Below are positions 9,238 through 19,004 of a stretch of 64,000 nucleotides of DNA, one piece after another. Within the stretch, counting starts at the first letter, position 1; each line of letters begins with the position of its first letter. Both the position numbers and the translations under genes were made by a program. Location: the NCBI GenBank assembly GCA_019636095.1, contig JAHBYF010000003.1:1-64000 (forward strand). Reading direction: 5' to 3'. The notes under the pieces are model-generated. The model saw only the letters and a list, made by a program, of their open reading frames with translations. It was not told the origin of the DNA and did not search any database. This stretch comes from Hyphomonadaceae bacterium. GTDB taxonomy: Bacteria; Pseudomonadota; Alphaproteobacteria; Caulobacterales; Aquidulcibacteraceae.

Positions 9238-9263
9238 CGCGCGATACCGCTTAGGAACCGCGC

Positions 9264-10196
9264 GTGAGCAAGCTTCCCCCGAAAGACCGCATGGCGGCGC
9301 TGGAAGAAGGCATGACCGCGGCGAAGACGCTCGCGGAAGCGCTTCCCTACATCCAGATCTACGATCGCGAGATCGTTGTGGTGAAATATGGCGGCCATGC
9401 CATGGGCGATACAGAGACCGCCCGCAAATTCGCCGCAGACGTCGTTCTTTTGAAGCTTGTGGGCTTGCACCCCGTCGTCGTTCACGGCGGCGGACCGCAA
9501 ATCAGCCGCATGCTCGACCGGGCAGGCGTGAAATCGCAATTCGTGGATGGGCTCCGAGTGACCGACGCCGAGACCATGGAAGTCGCGGAAATGGTGCTGT
9601 CAGGCAGCGTCAACAAAGAGCTCGCGCACCTGATCACAGCAGCTGGCCGGGAAGCCGATGTGCGTGGTGTTGGTTTGTCCGGCAAGGATGCGCGCATCAT
9701 TACGTGCGAGAAGGCCGTGCGTACGCGTAAAGACCCCGACAGCATGATCGAGCAAGTTGTCGATCTCGGCTTTGTGGGCGAGCCCAGCGATGTCGACCCG
9801 ACCTTGATCCAGGCGTTGATCAATGCACCGGAAGACTACATCCCGGTTGTGGCGCCGATTGGCGTCGCCGAGGATGGGCGCACCTACAATATCAATGCCG
9901 ACACCGCCGCGGGCGCGATCGCCAAAGCTCTTTCGGCAAAACGGTTCTTGCTGCTCTCAGACATTCCAGGCGTGCTCGACAAAGACGGCAATCTCATCCG
10001 AGACATGACCGTCGCTGATGCGCGCAAGCTCATCGCGGATGGGACCGCCACCGGCGGCATGATCCCGAAACTTGAAACTTGCATCGCAGCGCTCGATCAG
10101 GGCGTCGAAGCTGCTGTCATCCTCGACGGGCGCACGCCGCACGTCCTGCTCATGGAATTGTTCACAGAACATGGCGCTGGCACGCTTATTCAGTAA
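9264..10196 (+). CDS. argB: acetylglutamate kinase
   Basis: 310 residues from a GTG start at 9264. It phosphorylates N-acetylglutamate in arginine biosynthesis (second step). The amino-acid-kinase fold motifs [11 protein letters not shown] and [14 protein letters not shown] are seen, along with [23 protein letters not shown] and [10 protein letters not shown] for nucleotide and effector binding, and the usual C-terminal [11 protein letters not shown]. The long N-terminal helix before the kinase core (about residues 1-35) is typical of arginine-inhibitable enzymes, so feedback inhibition is likely (inference). The next gene starts inside its 3' end. Confidence 0.96.
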   Translation: MSKLPPKDRMAALEEGMTAAKTLAEALPYIQIYDREIVVVKYGGHAMGDTETARKFAADVVLLKLVGLHPVVVHGGGPQISRMLDRAGVKSQFVDGLRVTDAETMEVAEMVLSGSVNKELAHLITAAGREADVRGVGLSGKDARIITCEKAVRTRKDPDSMIEQVVDLGFVGEPSDVDPTLIQALINAPEDYIPVVAPIGVAEDGRTYNINADTAAGAIAKALSAKRFLLLSDIPGVLDKDGNLIRDMTVADARKLIADGTATGGMIPKLETCIAALDQGVEAAVILDGRTPHVLLMELFTEHGAGTLIQ

Positions 10197-11346
10197 ACGC
10201 GTCGCACTCGTCGCATTGGCGGCGGTTGCAAGCGTTGCGGCGCTCGCGTTCGCGGGCAGTGCTGTCGCGCAACAGCAGCAGCGCACGCCCAGCGGGTGGC
10301 AGATTTGCAACGAAACCACTTACGTACTTGAGGCCGCGACCGGACGGCCGGACGGGCGGTCCATTCAAGTGCAAGGCTGGACAAGGTTGCGTCCCGGCGA
10401 GTGCCGCATCGCCGTTGCCGCGCCGCTGGCGCGCGGCACCCACTATCTCTATGCGCGCACCTCTTCCGCACATCGTGGCGGGCGTCAGCAATGGACCGGC
10501 GATGCACGCCTTTGCGTCGATCCAGCGCGTCAGTTTCAAATCGAAAACCCGCCACGCTGCACTGACAGCTACGAAGAGCGTCGCTTCCGCCGTGTACAGA
10601 TCAACAAACGCGATAGCTGGCGAACCTCCTTCTCAGAAGCCAACCAATACACCATTGCGCGGGCGCGCCAGTTGGGACTGCAACGCCTGCTTGAGGACGC
10701 CGGCTACGACGTCCGCGAAGGTCGCCGCGGCGTCGATCCGCGCCGGATCGCACAAGCGATCGCGCAATTCCGCACGAGCGCGCGTCTTTCGCCAACAGCG
10801 AGCGAAGACCAATTGATCGACGCGCTTGAAACAGCCGCACGCCGCCGCGCTGGCCAAGTTGGCCTGACACTCTGCAACCGTACACGGGGACGGGTGTGGA
10901 CGGCGATTGCACGCAGGCGAGGTGAAGGCTGGGAAAGCCGCGGCTGGTGGGCGTTGGCGCCCGGCGGCTGCGTGCGCACGATCGACGAAGTCTTGATCCA
11001 GGAAGTGTATTACGTCCACGCCTCACTCGATTCACCGCAAGGTCCTCGTTATCTGGCGGCTGGCGGGGAGCCATTCTGCACCAGCCCGGCGCGCTTCGCG
11101 ATCCTGGGCCGCGAGCACTGCGATACGCGCTACTATCAAACGACACTGTTCACCCGCATCGGCGCGCGCAATCGCGAAGGCTTGGTGGTTGATTTCGAAG
11201 AGCGTGATTTTCTTGAGCCTGGCGTGCTGCCGCGACAGCTGCAGCCAGCGGCCGGCGATGCTGTCGACCAGCCCGCGAGAGACGCGCCGCATCGTGGCCT
11301 CGACCCGCCAAGCGCGCCGACGCAGGATCGCGGCAGCGGCGACTAA
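10171..11346 (+). CDS. exported DUF1036 protein with two DUF1036 copies
   Basis: 391 residues from the ATG at 10171, which lies inside argB (26-bp overlap) and gives a clean signal peptide ([20 protein letters not shown]..., cleavage probably after AVA). A first DUF1036-like unit starts at [17 protein letters not shown] and a second at [19 protein letters not shown]; each ends with paired cysteines. Between them, [20 protein letters not shown] followed by [10 protein letters not shown] resembles a peptidoglycan-binding type 1 repeat. The Pro/Asp-rich tail is probably disordered. The protein is presumably periplasmic or cell-envelope associated; its function is unknown. It is followed by the HAD gene with TAATG overlap. 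Confidence 0.8.
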   Translation: MALARLFSKRVALVALAAVASVAALAFAGSAVAQQQQRTPSGWQICNETTYVLEAATGRPDGRSIQVQGWTRLRPGECRIAVAAPLARGTHYLYARTSSAHRGGRQQWTGDARLCVDPARQFQIENPPRCTDSYEERRFRRVQINKRDSWRTSFSEANQYTIARARQLGLQRLLEDAGYDVREGRRGVDPRRIAQAIAQFRTSARLSPTASEDQLIDALETAARRRAGQVGLTLCNRTRGRVWTAIARRRGEGWESRGWWALAPGGCVRTIDEVLIQEVYYVHASLDSPQGPRYLAAGGEPFCTSPARFAILGREHCDTRYYQTTLFTRIGARNREGLVVDFEERDFLEPGVLPRQLQPAAGDAVDQPARDAPHRGLDPPSAPTQDRGSGD

Positions 11347-11981
11347 TGTCGTTCGCCGACATCAAGTCCTGGGTGTTCGATCTCGACAACACGCTTTATC
11401 CCGCTCGCGCGCTCTACGATGAGATCGGCGAAAGGATGACGCGCTATATCGCCCGTGAGGTCGGCCTAGACACGGCCGGCGCGCTCGAAATTCGCGAGCG
11501 CTATTTTCATCAATACGGAGCGACTGTCGTCGGCCTCGTCCGCCACCACGGCATTGATGCACGCGACTTCCTGCTGAATGTGCATGATGCCGATCATTCG
11601 GTGTTGGAGCCCGACCCCGAGTTGCGCGCGTTGATCGCCGCGCTGCCAGGGAGGCGGATTGTTTTCACCAATGGCGGCGGCGGCCATGCCCAGCGCGTTC
11701 TGGCGAGCCTGGACCTTAGCGATCTGTTCGACCAAGTCTTTGACATCGAAGACGCAAAGTTGACGCCGAAGCCGCAGCAAGCCTGCTACGAGCAATTGTT
11801 GACGCATTGCGGGATCGATGCGCGCGGCGCCCTGCTTATCGAAGATACGATGCGAAACCTCGAACCTGCGCATGAGCTTGGCTTTATCACTGCCCTTGTC
11901 GGCGACGTGCACCCAGCCCCGTTGCCGCCTTACGTCGATCACTACGCCAGAGATGTGAAGGCCCTACTGCGCGGGCTTTGA
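11346..11981 (+). CDS. HAD-superfamily pyrimidine 5'-nucleotidase-like phosphatase
   Basis: 211 residues. HAD motifs: I WVFDLDNTLYPA (nucleophile Asp), II VFTNGGGGHA, III the Lys in KLTPKPQQACYE, and IV LIEDTMRNLEPA. The DLDNTLYP form and size match the SDT1/pyrimidine 5'-nucleotidase subfamily, which dephosphorylates pyrimidine monophosphates or related metabolites. It is translationally coupled to the DUF1036 gene. In alphaproteobacteria this gene commonly lies between argB and dapD, as here. Physiological substrate unproven. Confidence 0.88.
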   Translation: MSFADIKSWVFDLDNTLYPARALYDEIGERMTRYIAREVGLDTAGALEIRERYFHQYGATVVGLVRHHGIDARDFLLNVHDADHSVLEPDPELRALIAALPGRRIVFTNGGGGHAQRVLASLDLSDLFDQVFDIEDAKLTPKPQQACYEQLLTHCGIDARGALLIEDTMRNLEPAHELGFITALVGDVHPAPLPPYVDHYARDVKALLRGL

Positions 11982-12041
11982 CGCCGCCCCTTACATTCGC
12001 AATGCTTGGCTTTGTTCGCAAAAACGCGGTAGCTCATCGGC

Positions 12042-12890
12042 ATGATGAATATCGATGATCTCAAAGCGGAAATTGAAGCGGGCTGGGAAAAGCGCGCCGA
12101 GGTGTCGCCGGAGACCGGCGGCAAGCTAGGCAGCGCTGTCTACAAAACCCTCGGTCTTCTCGATAGCGGCGAAGCGCGCGTCGCCACCCGCGACTCCAAC
12201 GGCCTCTGGACAACGCACGACTGGCTGAAGAAGGCCGTCCTGCTATCGTTCCGCCTCTCGGCGAACGATATGTTTCAAGAGCGCTCGGCGACGATTGTCC
12301 CGAAGTACGCCAATCATTGGGACAAGGTACCGCTAAAGACGGCCGGCTGGGTGCGGGGCGATTTCGAAGACGCAGGCTTTCGCAGCGTGCCGGGCGCAGT
12401 GGTTCGCCGCGGCAGCTTCGTCGGCAAGAACGTGGTGCTGATGCCCTCGTTCGTGAATATTGGCGCATATGTGGACGAGGGCACGATGGTCGATACCTGG
12501 GCCACCGTCGGCTCATGTGCGCAGATCGGCAAGAACGTGCACATCTCTGGCGGCGCCGGCATTGGCGGCGTGCTGGAGCCGCTGCAAGCCAATCCTACGA
12601 TCATCGAAGACGGTTGTTTCATCGGCGCCCGCTCGGAGGTCGCCGAAGGCGTGATTGTGCGTGAAGGCGCAGTGCTTGCGATGGGCACATTCATCAGCCA
12701 GTCGACCAAAATCATCGACCGCGCCACCGGCGAACAGACGCGCGGCGAGGTGCCGGCTTACTCCGTCGTGGTGCCGGGATCGTTGCCCGATCCCAAAGGC
12801 GGCCCGAGCCTCGCGTGCGTCGTGATCGTCAAACGTGTGGATGCGCAGACGCGCGCGAAGACGGGCGTAAACGAGCTATTGCGCGACTAA
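12042..12890 (+). CDS. dapD: 2,3,4,5-tetrahydropyridine-2,6-dicarboxylate N-succinyltransferase
   Basis: 282 residues. It adds succinyl-CoA to tetrahydrodipicolinate in the succinylase branch of diaminopimelate/lysine synthesis. An N-terminal helical domain is followed by hexapeptide left-handed beta-helix repeats (about 110-235), with [40 protein letters not shown] and [16 protein letters not shown] visible. The length matches the usual about 275-285. dapE, the desuccinylase of the same branch, lies 1.7 kb downstream, separated by two genes on the opposite strand. The 3' end overlaps the convergent small gene by 4 bp. Confidence 0.96.
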   Translation: MMNIDDLKAEIEAGWEKRAEVSPETGGKLGSAVYKTLGLLDSGEARVATRDSNGLWTTHDWLKKAVLLSFRLSANDMFQERSATIVPKYANHWDKVPLKTAGWVRGDFEDAGFRSVPGAVVRRGSFVGKNVVLMPSFVNIGAYVDEGTMVDTWATVGSCAQIGKNVHISGGAGIGGVLEPLQANPTIIEDGCFIGARSEVAEGVIVREGAVLAMGTFISQSTKIIDRATGEQTRGEVPAYSVVVPGSLPDPKGGPSLACVVIVKRVDAQTRAKTGVNELLRD

Positions 12891-13237
12891 CGCCCGGCGC
12901 GCAGCTCTACGCTGATTTGCGAACCGTCAGTGCCCGTCTGCGTCCACGTGTCGCCAACGTTCTTGTCGGCTTCGACGGAGGTACACTGAGGCGCCTCCGC
13001 ACTCGGCGTAACCATACAAAGCTGATCGCCATCGACGGTGTAATCCCCGGCCACTTGCGATCCGCCGGGCACAGTCGCCGTGAATGTGCCGTCGTTGTCG
13101 AAATAATAAAATGCCTGTGCGCCGTTGGGATAAGTGACAACGATTGTGTTGCCGAAGGTGTTGTCCATCGTACCCGCGACAGCCGGAGCGGCGATCAGCG
13201 CGACGCCGAGCGCAACTGCTACAGCAAATTTTCTCAT
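12887..13237 (-). CDS. small secreted protein, unknown function
   Basis: 116 residues from the ATG at 13237 (a longer frame exists, but this start gives a signal peptide: [22 protein letters not shown], cleavage after AVA). The mature part is acidic and rich in Gly, Thr and aromatic residues ([31 protein letters not shown]) with two cysteines, suggesting a small beta-rich periplasmic protein. It resembles small exported proteins repeated in Caulobacterales genomes, but I cannot name a family. It lies 26 bp downstream of the DUF418 gene on the same strand and so may share its transcript. Confidence 0.7.
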   Translation of the reverse strand: MRKFAVAVALGVALIAAPAVAGTMDNTFGNTIVVTYPNGAQAFYYFDNDGTFTATVPGGSQVAGDYTVDGDQLCMVTPSAEAPQCTSVEADKNVGDTWTQTGTDGSQISVELRAGR

Positions 13238-13263
13238 CGTTTCCTCCACCGTGTTTTGTGGGA

Positions 13264-14505
13264 CTATGCCGTCGCCCCTTTGCCGATGGCAAGCGGTCTG
13301 GCGTAGCTCAAGCGCCGCCACACCCACTCAAGCGGCCCCATCTTGAACCGCGCCAACCAAAGCGGCGACCAGATCAGCTGCAGCGCCCAAACGCCAGCGA
13401 CGATCGCCATCAGAGTGTCGCGTTCAACTTGGCCATAGAGGCCGAGTCCGCGGCCGCCATAGAAAATCCCGGTCATGATAACGCTTTGCGCAATGTAGTT
13501 GGTGAACGCCATCTGTCCGACGGGCGCCAGCGCGTTGGTCAGCATGCGTGCTGCACCCGCTTTGACGCAGAGGATCAGCGCGCTGGCGTAGCCAAGCGTG
13601 ACAACGATCGACAGCGCCGGATTGAGCAATGCGCCGCGTGTCTGCATGTGCAGGAAATCAAAGCCCGATTGGTAATTGATCAGGGCTTGATAGGCGACCA
13701 CGCCAAGCGCGACCGCGCCGACCGCGGCGCCGGCCCAATAGGCGCTAGCCGGCGCATTTCCGCTCAAAAACCCGACCTTCAGAAGCCCCATGCCGATCAG
13801 CATGAGCGCGACGGTGCGCGGAACGGTGTTGAAAATCTCGAACGGGATGAAGGTCCGCCAGGTGTGGTAGTTCGCGCGGAGCGACTCCAAGAAACCGCCT
13901 CCGAACGCAGCGATGCTGTCCTCAACGCTTTCGGCTGCCGGCGCCCAATTATGAAGGCGAATTTCTTCGAGTGAGTTTGCCGAAACGAGCGGCAGCGCTC
14001 CCGCCGCGAGGAAGCTCATCGCATGGACCAAGACATAGAAAACCGCGCCCGTAAGCAGCAGCGTCCGCGGGCGCCATGAGCGCGCGAACAGAGCGAAGAA
14101 GCCGCTCACGGCATACACAAGCAGGATGTCGCCGAACCAAATCGCGGCGCCGTGAACTAGGCCGAAAAGAAGCATCCACCCAAGGCGCCGGCGGAGCACC
14201 TTCCCTCGATCCAGATTGGCGCGTTCTCCGCCCACCAAGAAGAGGCTCGCGCCGAATAGCAGCGAAAACAGCGTGATGAACTTGGCTTCGAAGAACACGT
14301 GCGGCACGAACCAAGACCATACATCGTCATTGCTGATCGCAAGCGGCTCAAGGGTTGGGTTGACGGCTGTTTGCCAAGGCGCGGCAAAAAAGGGGGCATT
14401 GATCGGCAGGATGCCAAGGATCGCCAGCCCACGCAGAACGTCCAGGGTCTTGATCCGCAGATCGGCCTCAACCGGCGCGATGTCAGCCTGCGCGACGTCC
14501 GTCAT
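13264..14505 (-). CDS. DUF418 (YeiB-like) polytopic membrane protein
   Basis: 413 residues with about ten hydrophobic segments. The N-terminal RIKTLDVLRGLAILGILPIN, the region FITLFSLLFGASLF, QMAFTNYIAQSVIMT and the C-terminal GPLEWVWRRLSY are typical of the DUF418/YeiB family, which is related to acyltransferase-3 membrane proteins. Function is not established; transport or modification of a small molecule is possible. It diverges from dapE with 48 bp between starts, so both promoters must lie in or near that gap. Confidence 0.9.
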   Translation of the reverse strand: MTDVAQADIAPVEADLRIKTLDVLRGLAILGILPINAPFFAAPWQTAVNPTLEPLAISNDDVWSWFVPHVFFEAKFITLFSLLFGASLFLVGGERANLDRGKVLRRRLGWMLLFGLVHGAAIWFGDILLVYAVSGFFALFARSWRPRTLLLTGAVFYVLVHAMSFLAAGALPLVSANSLEEIRLHNWAPAAESVEDSIAAFGGGFLESLRANYHTWRTFIPFEIFNTVPRTVALMLIGMGLLKVGFLSGNAPASAYWAGAAVGAVALGVVAYQALINYQSGFDFLHMQTRGALLNPALSIVVTLGYASALILCVKAGAARMLTNALAPVGQMAFTNYIAQSVIMTGIFYGGRGLGLYGQVERDTLMAIVAGVWALQLIWSPLWLARFKMGPLEWVWRRLSYARPLAIGKGATA

Positions 14506-14553
14506 AGTCTTCCCTCTTTTGCCCGGCCACGCACACGGCTAGACCAGTGCGTC

Positions 14554-15699
14554 ATGGACGCCCGCACTCTTATCGATCCTGTCGACCTCTCCCAAGCTCT
14601 GATGCGCTTGCCTTCCGTAACGCCGACAGAAGCCGGCGTCATGGACTTGGCGCAGACCACACTTGAGGCGTTGGGTTTTAGAGTGAAGCGCTACAAATTC
14701 GGACTAGTCGACAATCTTTATGCCCGCATCGGCGAGGCGCGGCCCAATTTTTGTTTTGCTGGCCACCTCGACGTAGTGCCGCCAGGCGATGGCTGGAGCA
14801 GCGATCCCTTCGCGGCGCACATTCGAGACGGCATGCTCTATGGCCGCGGCGCAACGGATATGAAAACCGCAATCGCAGCCATGATCACCGCGACGGATCG
14901 ATTCCTAGGTGGCGGAAAGCCAAACGGCTCGATCTCGTTTCTCCTGACTTGCGACGAGGAAGGACCGGCCGTTGATGGCACAAAACGCGTGCTTGAGGCG
15001 CTCGCCGCGGAAGGTGAAGCAATCGATCACTGTCTTGTCGGCGAGCCGACAAGTGAGGCGCGCGTCGGCGATGTCATCAAGAACGGCCGTCGCGGCAGCC
15101 TGAACGTCGTTCTGACCATGGAGGGCAAACAAGGCCACGTCGCCTATCCGCGGCGCGCACACAATCCGGTGACGCCCCTGGTGGAAACGCTCGCGGCGCT
15201 GAAAGCGCGGCGCCTGGACGATGGCGCGCCAGGCTTCGATCCGTCCAACCTTGAGGTGACGAGCATCGATGTCGGCAACCCCGCTCACAACGTCATTCCG
15301 CAACGTGCAACCGCCAAGCTCAATATTCGCTTCAACACAAATCACACAATGGAGACGCTGCTGGCGTGGATTGATGCGACGGCCAATGCTGCAGCCGAGC
15401 GTGCGGCCGCGCGATACTCGCGAACGATCAGTTCGCAGAGTTTGGCGTTCTACACCGATCCGGGCCCATTCACCGATCTCATTCGCGCTTCAGTGAAGGA
15501 GTGCTTCGGGATTGAGCCCGCGCTTGCGACCACTGGCGGCACCTCCGACGCGCGATACCTGCGCCTCTACTGCCAAGTGGCGGAGCTTGGTCTGCGCAAC
15601 GAGACCGCGCACATGGTCGACGAACATTGCGCCGTCGAAGACGTGCGTACGCTGGCGCGCTGCTATGAGGCTGTGCTGCGGCGCTATTTCGCGTCGTAA
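14554..15699 (+). CDS. dapE: succinyl-diaminopimelate desuccinylase
   Basis: 381 residues from the ATG at 14554; a longer in-frame extension reads through the start of the divergent gene and is rejected. DapE removes succinate from N-succinyl-LL-diaminopimelate. M20 metallopeptidase ligands are seen: FAGHLDVVPPGDGW (His, Asp), GRGATDMKTAIAAM, TCDEEGPAVDGT (Glu pair), and the C-terminal HMVDEH His. Length matches DapE (about 375-385). It ends convergent with truA, overlapping by 16 bp. Confidence 0.95.
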   Translation: MDARTLIDPVDLSQALMRLPSVTPTEAGVMDLAQTTLEALGFRVKRYKFGLVDNLYARIGEARPNFCFAGHLDVVPPGDGWSSDPFAAHIRDGMLYGRGATDMKTAIAAMITATDRFLGGGKPNGSISFLLTCDEEGPAVDGTKRVLEALAAEGEAIDHCLVGEPTSEARVGDVIKNGRRGSLNVVLTMEGKQGHVAYPRRAHNPVTPLVETLAALKARRLDDGAPGFDPSNLEVTSIDVGNPAHNVIPQRATAKLNIRFNTNHTMETLLAWIDATANAAAERAAARYSRTISSQSLAFYTDPGPFTDLIRASVKECFGIEPALATTGGTSDARYLRLYCQVAELGLRNETAHMVDEHCAVEDVRTLARCYEAVLRRYFAS

Positions 15700-16427
15700 T
15701 CGACGCGGACCAAATAGAGGCCATCCGGCGGCGCGACGGGGCCGCACTGGGTGCGGTCAGCGGCGGCGAGCGCGGCAGCGACGTCTTCGACCGTCATCTT
15801 GCCAAGCCCCACTTCCACCAACGTGCCGACCATCGATCGCACCTGGCTATGCAGAAAACTACGCGCTTCGAAGTGAAAAATGACCTGCTCGCCGACGCTT
15901 TCGACCGTGGCGATGTCCAATGTCTTCACCGGACTCTTGGCTTGGCATTTGGTATCGCGGAACGTCGTAAAGTCGTGATTGCCGATCAGCACACGCGCCG
16001 CTTCATCCATCATTTCGACGTCGAGCGGACGGCCGATGCGCCAGGCGCGGCCCAGGTCAAGCGACAGCGGCGCGCGGCGATTGATAACTTCATAGGAATA
16101 AGCCCGCGCCGTCGCATCGAAACGTGCGTGAAAGTCGGGCCGAGTTTCCTCCACGCTCAACACGGAGATCGGGTGTGGCCGAAGGTGTGCGTTCAGCGCC
16201 TCGGCGATCTGCCAGGCTTGTAGAGGCTTCTCGATATCGACGTGCGCGACTTGCGCGTAAGCATGCACGCCGGAATCGGTGCGCCCGGCGCCAATCACCT
16301 CAGCGCGCGCGCCGGTGAGTTTTTCGACGGCATCCTCAAGCGCTGCCTGCACGCTTGGCGCATCAGGCAGGCGCTGCCAACCGTGGTAGGGGCCGCCATC
16401 GTACTCGATCGTGAGCTTGTAGCGCAT
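15684..16427 (-). CDS. truA: tRNA pseudouridine(38-40) synthase
   Basis: 247 residues from the ATG at 16427, where the family N-terminus MRYKLTIEYDGGPYHGWQR begins; the longer frame upstream has no homology. The catalytic Asp lies in GAGRTDSGVHAYAQ, and FHARFDATARAYSY and FLHSQVRSMVGTLVEVG are further TruA motifs. TruA isomerises U38-U40 in the anticodon stem-loop. It lies downstream of fmt on the same strand with a small lipoprotein gene between them, an arrangement derived from the common def-fmt-truA order. Confidence 0.96.
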   Translation of the reverse strand: MRYKLTIEYDGGPYHGWQRLPDAPSVQAALEDAVEKLTGARAEVIGAGRTDSGVHAYAQVAHVDIEKPLQAWQIAEALNAHLRPHPISVLSVEETRPDFHARFDATARAYSYEVINRRAPLSLDLGRAWRIGRPLDVEMMDEAARVLIGNHDFTTFRDTKCQAKSPVKTLDIATVESVGEQVIFHFEARSFLHSQVRSMVGTLVEVGLGKMTVEDVAAALAAADRTQCGPVAPPDGLYLVRVDYDAK

Positions 16428-16434
16428 CGCGCTG

Positions 16435-16989
16435 TTAGGAGCGCCGGTACTCAAGCATCGCGCAAGCGCGTGAATCGCCGGCCCCGGGGGCGCCGCCGGT
16501 GATGCCGAGAATCTTGATGGACGCGTCGCCGGGCGCTGATGGCTCCCAAACGACCACAAACGTTGGCGCGCCTCCCGCACAGAGCCCAGGCGAGCCCGCG
16601 GCTTCAGTCACGCGATAGACCAGCACCTGCGGTTCTTCGACGGCAAGTTCGAGCAGCGCGCGAAGTGTTTGGCCGCCGACCTGCGTTGCGGGCGAGATCG
16701 CTCCAGTGACGAGCGCGCTCACGTTGAGGCCATTGCCGCCGGTGAGCGAGAGACGTTCTTGAATATCGGCGTCGGCGGCGTCGGGAAATTCTTGCGTCAC
16801 CGCGACGGTGATCTCGTTCGCAACCGCGCGCGCCGCATCATTGGCGGCGGCGAAGGTACGCGACGGCTGGCTTTCGGGCGCCGGCGAGTCGAGTTGCGGC
16901 GCGTTGGTTGCGGTATCAGTGCTTGAAGATTGCTGATTGCAGCCGGCCACAACCAGCGCCAAAGCAACGAATGCAACGCGTAACATCAT
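16435..16989 (-). CDS. putative lipoprotein, unknown function
   Basis: 184 residues. A type II signal (MMLRVAFVALALVVAGC, lipobox V-A-G-C) is followed by a Ser/Thr/Pro-rich linker (about 20-45) and a conserved-looking globular part containing VSALVTGAISPATQVGGQTL and APTFVVVWEPSAPGDASIKIL. No family recognised. It begins 44 bp after fmt and ends 7 bp before truA, so it is probably co-transcribed as fmt-lipoprotein-truA, though a role in translation is unlikely given its envelope location. Confidence 0.7.
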   Translation of the reverse strand: MMLRVAFVALALVVAGCNQQSSSTDTATNAPQLDSPAPESQPSRTFAAANDAARAVANEITVAVTQEFPDAADADIQERLSLTGGNGLNVSALVTGAISPATQVGGQTLRALLELAVEEPQVLVYRVTEAAGSPGLCAGGAPTFVVVWEPSAPGDASIKILGITGGAPGAGDSRACAMLEYRRS

Positions 16990-17033
16990 ACTTCACCCTC
17001 TTGCGCGCTTCTTAACCGCCGGGGAGGCCCGGC

Positions 17034-17966
17034 TCAAGCGAGCCGCGCGCCTGCGGGAACCGGTTGGCCGCGCAGGAAAACATCTGCGGCAAGCGGGCCA
17101 CGCCCTTCGCGCTGAACTGTGAGCAACCGCACGGCGCCATCACCACAGGCGACCAGAAAATTATCATCCAGCGCCTCTCCCGGGGCGCCAGCGCCTTGGC
17201 CGATGCGCGAGAGCAACGCCTTCACGCGCACGCCGTCCAGCTCAAACCATGCGCCAGGCGCTGGCGAGAGGCCACGGATCATGAAGTCAATCTCGCGCGC
17301 CGGACGCGTCCAATCGATGCGGGCTTCGGCGGGCGTGATTTTGTGGGCGTAAGTGACGCCCTCCTCAGCTTGCGGCGTCTCGTTGACTTCGCCGCGCTCA
17401 AACGATTCCAGCGTGTCGCGCATCAGAGCAGCGCCAAGTATCGAGAGGCGATCGTGAACGGTTTGCGTCGTGTCGTCGAACGTGATTGGCGTCTTGTAGG
17501 TCGCCAGCACGGCGCCGGTGTCGAGGCCCTCTTCCATGCGCATCACTTGCACGCCAGTGATCTGATCGCCCGCCATGATCGCGCGCTGGATAGGAGCGGC
17601 GCCGCGCCAACGCGGCAACAACGAACCGTGCAGATTGAGCGCACCGCGCTTCGGCGCGTCGAGAATTGGCTTCGGCAGGATGAGGCCGTAAGCGACGACA
17701 ATCGCCAGATCGAGATTGAGTGCGGCGAACGCCTCCTGTTCAGGCGCCTTTCTTAAGCTCTTCGGAGTGCGTACCTCGATGCCGCGCGCGGCGGCAAATT
17801 CGTGGACCGGCGTCAGCCGCTCCTTCTTGCCGCGTCCGGCTGGGCGCGGCGGCTGCGAATAGACGCACGCGATATCATGACCCGCCGCGATCAACGCTTC
17901 GAGCGTCGGCAGCCCGAATGCAGGCGATCCCATGAAAGCGAGGCGCAGCGTCATCTGTCGCGACAT
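17034..17966 (-). CDS. fmt: methionyl-tRNA formyltransferase
   Basis: 310 residues (an internal ATG five codons in, at 17954, is also possible). It formylates initiator Met-tRNA using 10-formyl-tetrahydrofolate. RLAFMGSPAFGLPTLEAL opens the Rossmann-like domain, the catalytic region is LNLHGSLLPRWRGAAPIQ (Asn, His) with VMRMEEGLDTG (Asp), and an OB-fold C-terminal domain follows (about 205-310). Its usual partner def lies 1.9 kb upstream and is separated by two unrelated genes. The start is divergent from the YihY-family gene. Confidence 0.96.
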   Translation of the reverse strand: MSRQMTLRLAFMGSPAFGLPTLEALIAAGHDIACVYSQPPRPAGRGKKERLTPVHEFAAARGIEVRTPKSLRKAPEQEAFAALNLDLAIVVAYGLILPKPILDAPKRGALNLHGSLLPRWRGAAPIQRAIMAGDQITGVQVMRMEEGLDTGAVLATYKTPITFDDTTQTVHDRLSILGAALMRDTLESFERGEVNETPQAEEGVTYAHKITPAEARIDWTRPAREIDFMIRGLSPAPGAWFELDGVRVKALLSRIGQGAGAPGEALDDNFLVACGDGAVRLLTVQREGRGPLAADVFLRGQPVPAGARLA

Positions 17967-18034
17967 GCCTGATTTCGCCGTGTTTCCGCAACCGAAAGCG
18001 GGAACCTAGACCTAACAGTTCCGGTTTTTCCCGC

Positions 18035-19003
18035 ATGAGCGCCAATGCCAGCCCCGCACCGCAGACAACCGCGAAAAGCCCCTTCTCGCTGACACTGGCG
18101 CAATGGTGGTGTGTGCTGCAGGGCGTGGGCGCAACGGCGGAGCGCGCGAACCTGGCGCTGATTTCGGCAGGCGTCGCGTTCTTTGGGTTGATGGCGGTGA
18201 TCCCTGGTATTGCGGCGGTGGTGGCGCTGGTCGGCATCTTCGGCGACCCGACATGGATCGGCGACCAAATTGCAGCGTTTGGCGGCGTGGCGCCGGATGC
18301 GGTTGTAAATATCATCCACGATCAGGTCATGCGGCTACTGACGCAAAGCGAAGATACGCTGGCCTGGGGCGCATTGTTCAATTTGGTGCTGTCGCTGTGG
18401 AGCGCGTTGCAAGGCACGCGCTGGGTGTTGATGGCGCTGACGGCCGTCAACCGGCGCGCCGAAAAACGGCGGACACTGAAGCGATACATCGCGGCGGGCG
18501 TGTTCACATTGTATGGGCTCGGGCTCAGCGTGGCGGCGATTGTGCTGATGGGGGTGGCGCCGGTGGCGTTGGCTTTCATCAATGCCGACAGCGGCGTGGA
18601 GGTGCTGCTTCTCGCGCTACGCTGGCCGGTGCTGGGTGGGGCCGCCATCGCGGTGGCGCTCATCCTTTATCGATGGGGCCCAAGACGGCGGCCGCCGCCT
18701 TGGCGCTGGCTTTGGCCCGGCGCGATCATAACACCGATCTTGTGGCTGCTGGCTTCGAGCGCGCTCACTTTCGCGCTGCGCGAATTTCCAGGCTTTGGCG
18801 CAGCCTACGGCTCACTGGCAAGCGTCGTGGCGCTGCTGCTTTGGCTCTATCTTACAGCGTTAGTTTTCCTACTCGGCGGCGCGCTGAACGCGGAGCTCGA
18901 ATTTTTTGCTCTAGGGAAACCGACGGCGCCAGTTTCCCTAGAAGAAGCGATCGAACCAACCACGGCGCCGGACGGTCGCCCGAAGCGGGTCACGGCTCGC
19001 TAG
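18035..19003 (+). CDS. YihY/BrkB family inner-membrane protein
   Basis: 322 residues with six hydrophobic segments. RANLALISAGVAFFGLMAVIPG, LWSALQGTRWVLMALTAVN and the C-terminal PGFGAAYGSLASVVALLLWLYL are hallmarks of the YihY/UPF0761 family, once misannotated as ribonuclease BN. Function is uncertain (a transport or envelope role has been proposed). It interrupts the expected def-fmt neighbourhood together with the CADD-like gene, which it meets tail-to-tail with a 1-bp gap. Confidence 0.88.
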   Translation: MSANASPAPQTTAKSPFSLTLAQWWCVLQGVGATAERANLALISAGVAFFGLMAVIPGIAAVVALVGIFGDPTWIGDQIAAFGGVAPDAVVNIIHDQVMRLLTQSEDTLAWGALFNLVLSLWSALQGTRWVLMALTAVNRRAEKRRTLKRYIAAGVFTLYGLGLSVAAIVLMGVAPVALAFINADSGVEVLLLALRWPVLGGAAIAVALILYRWGPRRRPPPWRWLWPGAIITPILWLLASSALTFALREFPGFGAAYGSLASVVALLLWLYLTALVFLLGGALNAELEFFALGKPTAPVSLEEAIEPTTAPDGRPKRVTAR

Positions 19004-19004
19004 A

